64,000 nucleotides of DNA from the NCBI GenBank assembly GCA_965371855.1, contig CBDUZZ010000002.1, positions 53,982 through 117,981 on the forward strand, written 5' to 3'. The notes beneath the pieces are model-generated. The model had not been told where the DNA came from. It did not search any database and saw only the letters and a list, made by a program, of their open reading frames with translations. The position numbers were made by a program, and so were the translations under genes. Positions 35,789 to 45,044 of the stretch are shown here, one piece after another. Position 1 is the first letter of the stretch. Every line of letters starts with the position of its first letter. This stretch comes from JAADEM01 sp965371855. GTDB lineage: Bacteria; Bacteroidota; Bacteroidia; Bacteroidales; Marinilabiliaceae.

Positions 35789-35822
35789 CGTCCTTTATCT
35801 GATTTAAGGATAATGATTTACT
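35789..35822 (+). repeat. 34-nt repeat, copy 2
   Basis: Ungapped match to 33356-33389 (about 27 of 34 positions by eye). It lies just after the GH2 remnant and runs into the terminator hairpin at 35823. Confidence 0.5.
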
Positions 35823-35865
35823 TACACTTGATGTAATTCAATAACATTAAGTGTATGTTTTTTTT
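35823..35865 (+). terminator. Terminator downstream of the GH2 remnant
   Basis: TACACTTGATGT and ACATTAAGTGTA pair with one mismatch across a 9-nt loop and are followed by TGTTTTTTTT. Confidence 0.8.
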
Positions 35866-35978
35866 GGTCATTATTTGACTAACTGAATTAGAGATGTCAA
35901 TCCTTTTTCGTGATAGAAATGACTAGTTTTTTTATACTAAAGCAGTATTTGTAATGAAACTTAAAAATAAAAACAAAT

Positions 35979-36047
35979 AAAAGTGATGTATAATGCTTAT
36001 ATTTAATCTATTGACAACTAAAAGCAAGGGCAGGAAACATCACTTTT
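35979..36047 (+). promoter_or_regulatory. Inverted repeat in the GH28 leader
   Basis: AAAAGTGATGT (35979-35989) and ACATCACTTTT (36037-36047) are exact complements 47 nt apart, ending 35 nt before the GH28 start. A TATATTTA box near 35999 could be a weak -7 within the loop. The arms may be an operator or a transcript hairpin. The rest of the 303-nt gap 35780-36082 shows no gene. Confidence 0.4.
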
Positions 36048-36082
36048 CAGATGAAATTAAGTACTAAAAATCAAAAAGCAAA

Positions 36083-38662
36083 ATGAGATATCCAATTGTA
36101 AAAATTTATTTGTTATCAATACTTTTTGTTGGTGTTTTCGTTCTGAGTTTGTCACCCGTTTCAGCTCAATCTAACGGGATTCATAATGTTACCGATTACG
36201 GTGGTGTTGGTGATGGGCAAACTTTAAACACCATTGCCATTCAGCAGGCTATCAACGCCTGTTCTGCAAAAGGAGGAGGTACAGTGCATTTTCCTGCCGG
36301 TGTTTATAATTCCGGAACAATCTACATGAGAGATAATATTACCTTGAATTTAGAGGCAGGGGCTAAAATAATAGGAAGTACTTCCGTTAAAGATTACCCG
36401 CTAAATAACTGCAAGGTTGCTTCTTTTACCGATAGCTATACAGGAAGGGCATTGATTTGGGGAGAAGGCCTACACAATATTGCTATTACCGGACGCGGAA
36501 CTATTGACGGGCAGGGAGCCGATTTTTTAGACAAACTTCCCTCGAAAGAAGAATGGGAGAAGCAGATTCAATTTTTTAAAGACAGCACACGGTATGTTCC
36601 GGATTTACCTCATATAAACCGTCCGTTTTTGATACGTTTTATTAGTTGTTCCAATGTGCTGGTTGAAGGTGTTACCTTACAAAATTCGGTTAAGTGGCTG
36701 CAGCATTACCTGGATTGTGAATTTCTGACGGTTCGGGATATAAACGTCTTTAACCATGCCAGCGCAAATAATGATATGATTGACATTGATGGTTGCCGAA
36801 ACGTGGTAATTACCGGTTGTTATGGAGATACGGAAGACGATGCCCTCACATTAAAAAGCACCGGAAGTATGCCAACAGAAAATGTTGTAATCTCCAACTG
36901 TGTTCTTCGCACCCGGACCAATGCAATAAAAGCAGGTACAGAATCTTCAGGAGGCTTTAAGAATATTACGATAACAAATTGTGTGATTCAGCCATCAAGT
37001 TTAGGTAATGGTGTTTCCGCCATTGCCCTGATAATAGTTGATGGTGGTGTGTTGGATGGGGTAACAATATCAAATATAACCATTGAAGATTACGCTGCCC
37101 CCATTTATTTAAGGCTTGGAAACAGGGCACGGAAATATAGGCATAACCTTGAAACACCACCGGTAGGAGTGTTTCAAAATGTAAAGATTAGTAATATTAT
37201 TGCTTCGAATGCAGGTAATATGGGCTGCTCTATCCTGGGATTAAAAGATCATCCTATCAAAAATGTTTCGATTAATAATGTGAAGATCAATTTTGATGGA
37301 GGTGGCACCCAAAAACATGCTGAAAAAGAAATTCCGGAAGATGTGGACGGGTATCCGCAAGGTAACCGATTTGGAAATATGCCTGCATACGGTTTTTTTG
37401 TCAGACATGCAGAAGGGATCACGTTTAGAGATATAGATTTTGACTATAACACCCCTGAAAAGCGGACAGCCTTACTTTGTGATGATGTTAAAAAATTAAA
37501 AATCTACAATTTGCATGCAGAAGTTTCACCTTCCATCCCACAAGTAACTTTAAGGAATTCGAAAGAGGTATTCATTAGTGAATGCTATCCGCCTGAAGCT
37601 GATGTGTTTTTAAAAGTTGAAAAGAATAGTGAGCAGGTAAGTTTACTCGGCAACAATTTTAACCGCATAGATAAACCAATTGTTTTGGATGAATCAATTC
37701 AGCTATCTGAACTTCAATATGGGGGTAATTTGCCGGATAAATCGTTATTTGCTACGCTGCAACCATTTGTACAAAGGGGCAAGTTTGGTTTGGTAACCAT
37801 TTCATCCTTCACTACAAATAGTGATATTTACTATACCCTCAATGGAACTGAACCCACAACATCATCAGAAAAATACACTGCCCCTTTCGAGCATATTGGA
37901 CAAGTACTGCTTAAAGCAAGAGTATTTAAGAACGAAGAAATGAGCGGCACGGCTGTTGTAAATTTTGATAAGGCCCAGGTATTAAAACCGCAAATTGAAC
38001 CGTCTAATGCCTATTTTAATAAGCCCCTAAAAGTTGAACTGTCCTGTGCTTATCCAAAGGCTGAGATTAGATATACCTTAGATGGAAGTGAACCTTCAGG
38101 GAATTCGCCATTATACAAAAGACCGGTTATAATAGAGAAAAGCGACACTCTTCGGGCAAAGGCTTTTAAAAACGGGTACAAACCAAGCCCTGAAGCGGTA
38201 TCAATGTACGAACAGATTCCTTTCGTAGATGGAGTTCAATACAAATACTATGAAGGGCTATGGCATAACATCCCTGATTTTTTTGAGCTATCTGCTAATA
38301 ATACAGGAACTGTTAAGGATTTTAGTTTGGATGGAATAAATTCTAATAATAAGAATTGGGCTTATGCTTCTTTGATGATAGGTTTTATAAATATTGAAAA
38401 ATCAGGCAACTATACATTTTATTGCAGTTCTAATGATGATAGTGAATTGTATGTAGATAATAAGTTGCTAATTTACGATGTCTTTTTCGGATTTCAGGAA
38501 TTGAAAAAAGAGATTTATTTGGAGAAGGGGATACATCAAATTGAAGTGCGATATCTTCAGCGAGGTGGCCATGAATTTTATAAAATATCTTTAGAGGGAG
38601 ATGGGCTTGACAGACAAGAACTTAATTGGGAAAACTTAAGCAAGCATAAGAATACTAAGTAA
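36083..38662 (+). CDS. GH28-type polygalacturonase with CHB_HEX-like repeats and PA14 domain
   Basis: The 859-residue protein has a signal peptide and a right-handed beta-helix (about residues 33-500) starting VTDYGGVGDGQTLNTIAIQQ. The GH28-type acids appear in ANNDMIDIDG and TEDDALTLKS, with RTRTNAIKAGT in place of the RIK region. Two chitobiase C-terminal-like repeats follow (IYYTLNGTEPTTSS and IRYTLDGSEPSGNS, about residues 590-720), then a PA14 domain (GNYTFYCSSNDDSELYVDN) to the end. It should attack a galacturonic-acid-containing or related polysaccharide; the multi-domain tail suggests binding of a complex substrate. It is followed by a GH3 that also has PA14. Confidence 0.85.
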   Translation: MRYPIVKIYLLSILFVGVFVLSLSPVSAQSNGIHNVTDYGGVGDGQTLNTIAIQQAINACSAKGGGTVHFPAGVYNSGTIYMRDNITLNLEAGAKIIGSTSVKDYPLNNCKVASFTDSYTGRALIWGEGLHNIAITGRGTIDGQGADFLDKLPSKEEWEKQIQFFKDSTRYVPDLPHINRPFLIRFISCSNVLVEGVTLQNSVKWLQHYLDCEFLTVRDINVFNHASANNDMIDIDGCRNVVITGCYGDTEDDALTLKSTGSMPTENVVISNCVLRTRTNAIKAGTESSGGFKNITITNCVIQPSSLGNGVSAIALIIVDGGVLDGVTISNITIEDYAAPIYLRLGNRARKYRHNLETPPVGVFQNVKISNIIASNAGNMGCSILGLKDHPIKNVSINNVKINFDGGGTQKHAEKEIPEDVDGYPQGNRFGNMPAYGFFVRHAEGITFRDIDFDYNTPEKRTALLCDDVKKLKIYNLHAEVSPSIPQVTLRNSKEVFISECYPPEADVFLKVEKNSEQVSLLGNNFNRIDKPIVLDESIQLSELQYGGNLPDKSLFATLQPFVQRGKFGLVTISSFTTNSDIYYTLNGTEPTTSSEKYTAPFEHIGQVLLKARVFKNEEMSGTAVVNFDKAQVLKPQIEPSNAYFNKPLKVELSCAYPKAEIRYTLDGSEPSGNSPLYKRPVIIEKSDTLRAKAFKNGYKPSPEAVSMYEQIPFVDGVQYKYYEGLWHNIPDFFELSANNTGTVKDFSLDGINSNNKNWAYASLMIGFINIEKSGNYTFYCSSNDDSELYVDNKLLIYDVFFGFQELKKEIYLEKGIHQIEVRYLQRGGHEFYKISLEGDGLDRQELNWENLSKHKNTK

Positions 38663-38664
38663 TG

Positions 38665-38700
38665 ATTTTATTTTCCGGGAGTTGGAATAGAAAATAAAAT
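38665..38700. terminator. AT-rich 11-bp hairpin between GH28 and GH3
   Basis: ATTTTATTTTC and GAAAATAAAAT pair exactly over a 14-nt loop, 2 nt after the GH28 stop. There is no U-tract, so it may attenuate transcription or stabilise the 3' end rather than terminate. Confidence 0.4.
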
Positions 38701-38752
38701 ATTCTTCCAAGAGGTACTATTCAGGTAAAATATAAAGAAAGGAATACTAGTT

Positions 38753-41314
38753 ATGAAATTAAGAAAGAAGTTATCAATAGTTTTATATTTTCTTATTATC
38801 TCGGGGCAGATAATTGGACAAACAATAAAATTGCCGGACTATAAAAATTCGGATAAAGGAGTTGAAGAACGTGTTGAAGATTTGCTGGCGCGAATGACTC
38901 TTGAAGAAAAAGTTGAGCAGATAAGTGGCGAAGGTTTTTCAACAGTGGGGAATGTCCGGTTGTCTATTCCTAAAATCCTTACTTACGACGAACAGGCGGA
39001 AAACAAAGCAGATCGTAATACAGTAAACTTTTCATCAGACATTAATTGGGCTGCCACATTTGATGAATCGTTGATTAAGGAAGTTGGTATTTCTTCAGGG
39101 CAAGAGGCGCGTGTGATGGGAGCCAATTGGTTGCTTAATCCTTGTATTAATATTTTGCGTTCACCGTTTCACGGTCGCTCTTTTGAAGCCCTCGGCGAGG
39201 ATCCTTATCTGGTTTCGCGAATAGCTGTTGCCTACATACAAGGTGCACAAAGTCAGAAAGTAATAGCCTGTCCAAAACATTTTGTTGCTAACAACCAGGA
39301 GTGGAACCGATTTGACGTTGATGTTCAAGTTGACGAAAGAGCGCTGCGTGAGATATATTTCCCTGCTTTTAAAGCATCGATACAGGAAGGCGATGCATGG
39401 AGTCTGATGACCGCCTATAATCAAGTGCTGGGAGATTGGACCGCCGAAAGTAAATATTTGCTAAATGATGTTTTACGTAACGACTGGGGATATACAGGTT
39501 TCACCGTTTCCGATTGGGGCGGAACCCACAGCACTAACGGAACAGCGCTTGCCGGACTCGACCTGGAAATGCCGTCAGGTCGTTTTATGGGAGAGGAGCT
39601 GCTAAAAGTTGTTAAGAGTGGTGAAATAGACGAGGCAGTCATTGATAAAAAAGTCAGAAATATTTTGCTTGTCATGTTTAAAGCAGGGCTTTTTGATGAA
39701 ACACCCGCAGCCTATGGCGGTATCGCCAATACCCAGGAACGTAGAAATTTAGCACGTAAGGTGGCACAGGAAAGCATTGTTCTATTGAAAAACGAAAATG
39801 ACATTTTACCACTGAAAAGTGAAAAAGTAAAATCAATAGCAGTAATCGGCCCAAATGCGAATGTGGCACGAGTAGACGGTGGAGGCAGCGGTGATTATAA
39901 AGGTTATTATCAAATCTCCCCATTGCAAGGTATTCTTAACAGAGTGGGTGATAGTGTTGAGGTCAATTTTGAAAGGGGGTTTTCTGAGAAACGTTTTGAA
40001 CTACCAATAGCAGATTCATCTTTTTATCTGTTGCCCGATTCTGAAAATGAACATGGGGTTATTGCCGAGTATTTTAATAACCGGGAACTTGAAGGGGAAC
40101 CGGTTTTAAAGCAGATAGAAAAAGCTATCGATTTTGATTGGGGCTACGGAGCACATGTTGCAGGTGGCGGCCCCGGGTCACCCAACCCCGAAGTTGTTAA
40201 TATTGATAAATGGTCGGCAAGGTGGATCGGGAAATTTGTTTCTCCCGGGGAGGGACTCTATGAACTGGGCTTGAAGGCTGATAATGGCGTCCGTCTGTTC
40301 CTTGACGGGAAACTTGTCCTTGATGCATGGACTGATTCAAAACCCGGAGAGTTCAAAATTGCTCGTTTTCCATTTGAGGAGGGGCGGAAATATGATTTTC
40401 GACTGGAGTATTATGAGAACTGGGGAAGCTGTCGCTGTAAATTAGGCATTGCACCAATTAAACAGGACGACACGAAACAAGATGCCATCAACCTCGCTGC
40501 AAAGAGCGACCTTGTTGTACTGTGCATGGGGCTGAATAATCAAATGGAAGGTGAGGGAGCAGACAGAGAAGAATTATCTCTGCCTAAAGAACAGGTTAAT
40601 TTAATAAAAGCCGTTGCCGGGGTGAACAAAAATACTATTGTCATATTGAACAACGGTACACCTATAACTATGAGCGAATGGATTGACGATATTCCGGCAC
40701 TTATTGATGCGTTTTATCCCGGACAGGAAGGTGGAAATGCACTGGCAGATATTCTATTCGGAGATGTTAGCCCTTCAGGAAGACTACCTATGACCTTTCC
40801 CAAAAAATGGGAAGATTCACCTGTCGCCAATACTTACCCAGGTGAAAGGGATTTTGCATATTACAACGAAGGAATCTTTGTTGGTTACAGACATTACGAT
40901 AAAAATGATATTGAACCTCTTTTCCCATTTGGGTACGGTTTATCTTATACATCATTCGAGTATTCCGACATTAAGCTGGATAAACCGGCCATGGAACAAG
41001 ATGATATCCTTACTGTCAGCCTTACTGTTAAAAACATCGGAACAATGAATGGCGATGAAGTTATTCAGCTTTACATTCATGATGAAAAAGCCAGTGTTGA
41101 ACGGGAAGTAAAATCATTAAAAGGTTTTGAAAGAGTAAACCTGAAAGCAGGCGAAAGCAAAGATGTTTCTTTTGAAATAGACAAAAGTGACCTTAGTTTT
41201 TACGATGTAAAAAATAAACATTGGATTGCCGAACCTGGTAAGTTTGAAATCCGGATTGGTGCGTCTTCAAGAGATATTCGTTTAAAGAGTGGTTTTGAAT
41301 TGTATAAAAATTAA
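38753..41314 (+). CDS. Glycoside hydrolase family 3 with inserted PA14 domain
   Basis: The 853-residue protein has a signal peptide, a GH3 N-terminal barrel (VEDLLARMTLEEKVEQISG) with nucleophile Asp in TVSDWGGTHS (near residue 254), the C-terminal alpha/beta domain split by a PA14 insertion (about residues 430-575, SPGEGLYELGLKADNGVRLF), and a Fn3-like end (NIGTMNGDEVIQLYI). It is an exo-acting beta-glucosidase/xylosidase type enzyme in the periplasm or on the outer membrane. It lies 90 nt after the GH28 gene and probably works downstream of it. Confidence 0.92.
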   Translation: MKLRKKLSIVLYFLIISGQIIGQTIKLPDYKNSDKGVEERVEDLLARMTLEEKVEQISGEGFSTVGNVRLSIPKILTYDEQAENKADRNTVNFSSDINWAATFDESLIKEVGISSGQEARVMGANWLLNPCINILRSPFHGRSFEALGEDPYLVSRIAVAYIQGAQSQKVIACPKHFVANNQEWNRFDVDVQVDERALREIYFPAFKASIQEGDAWSLMTAYNQVLGDWTAESKYLLNDVLRNDWGYTGFTVSDWGGTHSTNGTALAGLDLEMPSGRFMGEELLKVVKSGEIDEAVIDKKVRNILLVMFKAGLFDETPAAYGGIANTQERRNLARKVAQESIVLLKNENDILPLKSEKVKSIAVIGPNANVARVDGGGSGDYKGYYQISPLQGILNRVGDSVEVNFERGFSEKRFELPIADSSFYLLPDSENEHGVIAEYFNNRELEGEPVLKQIEKAIDFDWGYGAHVAGGGPGSPNPEVVNIDKWSARWIGKFVSPGEGLYELGLKADNGVRLFLDGKLVLDAWTDSKPGEFKIARFPFEEGRKYDFRLEYYENWGSCRCKLGIAPIKQDDTKQDAINLAAKSDLVVLCMGLNNQMEGEGADREELSLPKEQVNLIKAVAGVNKNTIVILNNGTPITMSEWIDDIPALIDAFYPGQEGGNALADILFGDVSPSGRLPMTFPKKWEDSPVANTYPGERDFAYYNEGIFVGYRHYDKNDIEPLFPFGYGLSYTSFEYSDIKLDKPAMEQDDILTVSLTVKNIGTMNGDEVIQLYIHDEKASVEREVKSLKGFERVNLKAGESKDVSFEIDKSDLSFYDVKNKHWIAEPGKFEIRIGASSRDIRLKSGFELYKN

Positions 41315-41341
41315 ACTATTCATCCCACAAAAAGAAACTCT

Positions 41342-41650
41342 GTGGGAGAAGATTTAATACACCACATTAATTTAATTAAAATGAATAAAATAGCTTTGTC
41401 TTATGAGATAAAAAATCAACAAGCTATTATTTTGGTAAAAGGAAGTTATGATAACCTAATTACTGTGGCATATGAAATGATAGTATCATCAAATGGAAAA
41501 ATTGAAATAGCATATAAGCGTGGAAATTTACCGAATTAATTAATCCGTGAAGCTGGTGTGAAATTTTACTTAGATATTGTTGTTGATCACTTGTCATGGA
41601 AGAGAAATCCTTATTGGAGTCATTATCCATCAGGTCATTTATCTGAGTAG
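41342..41650 (+). pseudogene. GH2 C-terminal fragment with frameshift
   Basis: The first frame (41342-41539) reads AIILVKGSYDNLITVAYEMI and the adjoining frame (41543-41650) reads IREAGVKFYLDIVVDHLSWK, RNPYWSHYPSGHLSE. Together they match the C-terminal domain (beta-gal small domain type; usual motif DxLSWKRNAYWSxYP) of GH2 enzymes. A frameshift near 41540 and the stop TAG at 41650 break it. No catalytic region is present. It may be the missing end of the GH2 piece at 34301 or of another GH2. Confidence 0.6.
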
Positions 41651-41751
41651 ATTTCATCTTTCATAGTAATAAATATGAATAGATTCATTTTTTAAAATTT
41701 ATTATTAATTTTAAAAGATTAAAGTTCCAGAAATTATTTTAGGTTTATTGT

Positions 41752-42600
41752 ATGTTTAAAAACTTTTTAAACAAGCCCTTTACTCTCCTTGATAGCCATA
41801 ATAACCGGTGGTTATTAATTATTGCAACCGGTATCTACGCAATATTGTTTATGAATTTATTCGTCCCTTTCAATGTTAATATTAATTTTCCTTACAAAGG
41901 TTTTCAATTATTCTTATTTCTATCAAGTTTTGGCTTTATAGGCAGTTTCATTTTGGCTTTTACCAATTTCATTGTCAGAAAAATAATAAAAATAAAAAGC
42001 TTCACATGGAAATCTTATATTGTTTGGTTTATTTTTGAAATGGTGTTACTAACCCTCATTTTAATAATCATACACGGAACACAAAAAAAGACAGGACTGG
42101 TTATATTTTATGGTGTGCTTTCTTTTGTCCTGTATGTTTTCATTGTTTTTATTGTCCCCTATATAGGAACATTATTTTATCTTCATTATCAGAGAAAAAA
42201 CAAAGCCTTTCAAAATCTTTTGCAAGAATCATCATCTACAATCCAGGAAATAAAAACAGGGCTTATCAACTTTTATGACGAGAAGGGAGTCTTTAAATTC
42301 AGTCTTCAATCAAATAGTATTCTTTACATAGAGTCATCCGATAATTATGTAACCATCCATTACTTAAATAATGAGAAGCCGGCTAAAATCCTTCTTCGTA
42401 ATAGCCTGAAGAAACTTGAAAATGAATTAACTTCATACAAAATCATAAGATGCTACCGTTCGTACATGGTTAACCTTCAACACATCGAAGTTGTAAAACA
42501 TAAGGGCAAAGGGCTTAGGCTTATACTCAAACATCATGTTCAGGATATAATTCCTGTCTCTAAAAACTATACAGGTTCAGTGCTTCAGCAATTGAAATAA
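41752..42600 (+). CDS. Membrane-anchored LytTR transcriptional regulator
   Basis: The 282-residue protein has four membrane helices in the first ~150 residues and a C-terminal LytTR DNA-binding domain: ILYIESSDNYVTIHYL, then IIRCYRSYMVNLQHIEVVK. No receiver domain is present, so it may sense a signal through the membrane part. It lies 61 nt upstream of the conserved promoter block of operon A, with the same orientation, which makes it the best candidate regulator of the two blocks at 42662 and 49846 (inference). Confidence 0.85.
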   Translation: MFKNFLNKPFTLLDSHNNRWLLIIATGIYAILFMNLFVPFNVNINFPYKGFQLFLFLSSFGFIGSFILAFTNFIVRKIIKIKSFTWKSYIVWFIFEMVLLTLILIIIHGTQKKTGLVIFYGVLSFVLYVFIVFIVPYIGTLFYLHYQRKNKAFQNLLQESSSTIQEIKTGLINFYDEKGVFKFSLQSNSILYIESSDNYVTIHYLNNEKPAKILLRNSLKKLENELTSYKIIRCYRSYMVNLQHIEVVKHKGKGLRLILKHHVQDIIPVSKNYTGSVLQQLK

Positions 42601-42661
42601 TCTTAACTTTTCCCCTTATTGCATTGGAACCTAAAATTTGAAATCCGTTTTGATAATTCGG

Positions 42662-42750
42662 GGATTATCAACCTGCTGAGACCTTCCATCCCAGAATACG
42701 ATCCTTTATCCCTTTAATTATAAAGATGAGATCTCCTCTTATATATTTGT
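42662..42750 (+). promoter_or_regulatory. Shared 89-nt promoter block, copy A
   Basis: From GGATTATCAACCTGCTGAGA to TCCTCTTATATATTTGT this 89-nt stretch aligns without gaps to 49846-49934, about 73 of 89 identical by hand. It ends in TATATTTG (42742-42749), a -7 box, 76 nt before the ATG at 42826. The most conserved parts are the left end with TGAGACC, the CCTTTAATT segment and the last 17 nt. Conservation with no reading frame points to a common promoter plus binding site. Confidence 0.75.
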
Positions 42751-42825
42751 TTCCGAAAATTGATTATTAACATTTAAAAATCATGTGTAAGCATTGGTTT
42801 TAAACACAAAGGGAGGATTTTTTCA

Positions 42826-43965
42826 ATGGGTAAATTAACTGGATCACTAATCTTATTTATTTTTGCTTTCTTTCTATTTTCATTTAAACAATCACCAACT
42901 TCTGAAGGATTTGTCACTAGTGCAGGAACAGGTACCGAGGAAATTAAAGTTGTTGTTGTAAAAGGAAGCCCTTATGAAATGGGGCTACAGATGGGACATC
43001 TTTTAAAAGAAGATATTCAGAACAGTTTAGGTAGTTTTTTAGAACTTGCACAAAAAAAGGCTCCACAAATATATAGCAATGAACAATTGGATCAGGCCTG
43101 GAAAACAAACTTGCCTCACATTGATCAACGTGTTCTGGATGAAATGAAAGGGCTATCAGAAGGCAGCGAAATTCCTATAGCATTAATTCAGAGAAGTCAT
43201 ATGATTCCTGTGATTTCAAGTTATGCCTGTAGTGGTGCGGCTGTATGGGGAGATGCAACAAAAAACAACCATGTTTACCAGTTAAGAAATCTTGATTATA
43301 CCATGGACGCAAATCTTCAAGACCATCCGGTTGTCGTTTTTTATATTCCTGAAAATGGGACACCTCATGTAAATGTAACTTTTGCAGGTTATATCGCTTC
43401 CATTGCCGGTATGAATACCAATCATATAGTTCTCGGTGAAAAAGGTGAATCTCCCATGTCAGAGTATCCTTATGATCTTAATGGTGTACATTTTTCATTT
43501 CTTTTCAGGACTTTGTTGTATGATGCTAAATCGTTGGATGATGTTTTAAATACTGTAAAAAACACATCTCTGATCAAGCGTTACTTTCTATTTTTTAGCG
43601 ATGGCAATGAACAAACTATGGGTGCTGCAAAAGTTCTTGTATCAACACCTGATTCTGTTAAACTAACTATTTGGAAAGATAATGATCCGAACGATAACCT
43701 TGCACCCAATATCATGCCTAATTCTATCTATTATACAATGGATAACACCAAAGCGTATGAAGTTTTGCAGAAACACATAGGGACATTTAACGAAAAGAGT
43801 ATGATTGAATTTTCAAGGGCGGTAGCAAGCCAAAGCTCCAGTTTGCTCAATGTAGTTTTTGATGCTACAACATTGGAAATGTGGATTGCCTATGCAAACA
43901 AACTTGAAAGTGCCGGAAAACAACCCTATGTCCATATAAACATGAAAGATTACCTCAATAAGTAA
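42826..43965 (+). CDS. C45/acyl-CoA:6-APA acyltransferase-like Ntn hydrolase
   Basis: The 379-residue protein has an N-terminal hydrophobic signal and a C45-type domain: GSPYEMGLQMGHLLKEDIQ, then Cys135 in SYACSGAAVWG as likely nucleophile exposed by self-cleavage, QLRNLDYTMD, GYIASIAGMN and VLGEKGE. C45 members cut or make amide bonds between an acyl group and an amine, for example N-acyl amino acids or penicillin side chains. It opens operon A, 11 nt before an alpha/beta hydrolase. The exact substrate is unknown. Confidence 0.8.
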   Translation: MGKLTGSLILFIFAFFLFSFKQSPTSEGFVTSAGTGTEEIKVVVVKGSPYEMGLQMGHLLKEDIQNSLGSFLELAQKKAPQIYSNEQLDQAWKTNLPHIDQRVLDEMKGLSEGSEIPIALIQRSHMIPVISSYACSGAAVWGDATKNNHVYQLRNLDYTMDANLQDHPVVVFYIPENGTPHVNVTFAGYIASIAGMNTNHIVLGEKGESPMSEYPYDLNGVHFSFLFRTLLYDAKSLDDVLNTVKNTSLIKRYFLFFSDGNEQTMGAAKVLVSTPDSVKLTIWKDNDPNDNLAPNIMPNSIYYTMDNTKAYEVLQKHIGTFNEKSMIEFSRAVASQSSSLLNVVFDATTLEMWIAYANKLESAGKQPYVHINMKDYLNK

Positions 43966-43975
43966 TAAAGAAACA

Positions 43976-44941
43976 ATGAAAAAATTATTGACAATTGCAG
44001 TGCTATTGTTTGTGCAGAGCATTTATCTGTATAGTCAGGACAATGAAGCTCCTGAGCCTCCAGGCGGTTATAGGAGTGAGGCTACTTTAAAAATTGCATA
44101 CTTTTTCGGCTGGTTGAAATTGGCAGAAAAAATGCCGGAAGTACCTAAGGAAATTATTGAATATAAAGATTTGACCTATAAGCAGATTGGAGACCGTTCT
44201 TTAAAACTGGATATTTATCATCAAAAAAATCTGACTGAGGCTGCTCCCGTTCTTGTATTTATTCATGGAGGTGGCTGGAGAAAAGGTGATAAAGTTGATT
44301 ATCGATGTTATCTGGTGGATTTTGCTCAACGGGGATATGTAACAGCCACTCTCTCGTACCGGTTTTCTCAGGAAGCACCATTCCCCGCGGCAGTGAATGA
44401 TGTTAAGTGTGCAATTCGCTGGCTTAAAACCCATGCAAATGAATATTTCATTAACCCTGAAAAAGTAGCCGTAATAGGTGGTTCTGCAGGAGGACACCTG
44501 GCAATGATGATCGGTTATTCCTCCGATGTACCTGAATTAGACGGCGAGTGTGTTGACAGTACGGTTAACAGCCGCGTGCAGGCGGTAGTAAATTTATATG
44601 GCCCTTCAGATTTAACTACTGACCGTTCAATTGAGACACCATCTGTTAAAACATTTATTGGCAAACCGGCAGATGAAGCGCTTGAGGATTATAAAAAGGC
44701 TTCCCCGATCACATATTTAACTGAGGACGATCCTCCAACTTTGATCTTTCATGGTACGCTCGATAAACTTGTTCCGGTTGAACAATCGGATAAATTGAAA
44801 GCTAAGCTTGATAAAGTTGGGATATCCGCTGAATATCATAAATTAAAAGGCTGGCCTCATACTATGGACATGAGCCTTAAGGTAAATGAATACTGTCAAT
44901 ATTATATGAATAAATTTTTTGAAAAATATGTTCCTAAATAA
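43976..44941 (+). CDS. Alpha/beta hydrolase (BD-FAE/HSL-like esterase)
   Basis: The 321-residue secreted protein has a signal peptide, an oxyanion box FIHGGGWRKGDK, Ser170 in GGSAGGHLAMM, an Asp in HGTLDKLVPV and His in GWPHTMDMS. It is a carboxylesterase-type hydrolase of the hormone-sensitive-lipase/BD-FAE group. A close paralog with the same order of motifs is at 58821. It is preceded by the C45-like gene and followed by a PHP gene, as the paralog is preceded by a ceramidase-like gene and followed by a PHP gene. Confidence 0.87.
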   Translation: MKKLLTIAVLLFVQSIYLYSQDNEAPEPPGGYRSEATLKIAYFFGWLKLAEKMPEVPKEIIEYKDLTYKQIGDRSLKLDIYHQKNLTEAAPVLVFIHGGGWRKGDKVDYRCYLVDFAQRGYVTATLSYRFSQEAPFPAAVNDVKCAIRWLKTHANEYFINPEKVAVIGGSAGGHLAMMIGYSSDVPELDGECVDSTVNSRVQAVVNLYGPSDLTTDRSIETPSVKTFIGKPADEALEDYKKASPITYLTEDDPPTLIFHGTLDKLVPVEQSDKLKAKLDKVGISAEYHKLKGWPHTMDMSLKVNEYCQYYMNKFFEKYVPK

Positions 44942-45044
44942 ATCTAATTTAAAAATATGGATACGGAATGAATTCTTTTTAATTAATGAAATAGTATAAT
45001 TAATGGGAATAAATTCGAAGTAGTGTTACTTAAAATTATAGATT

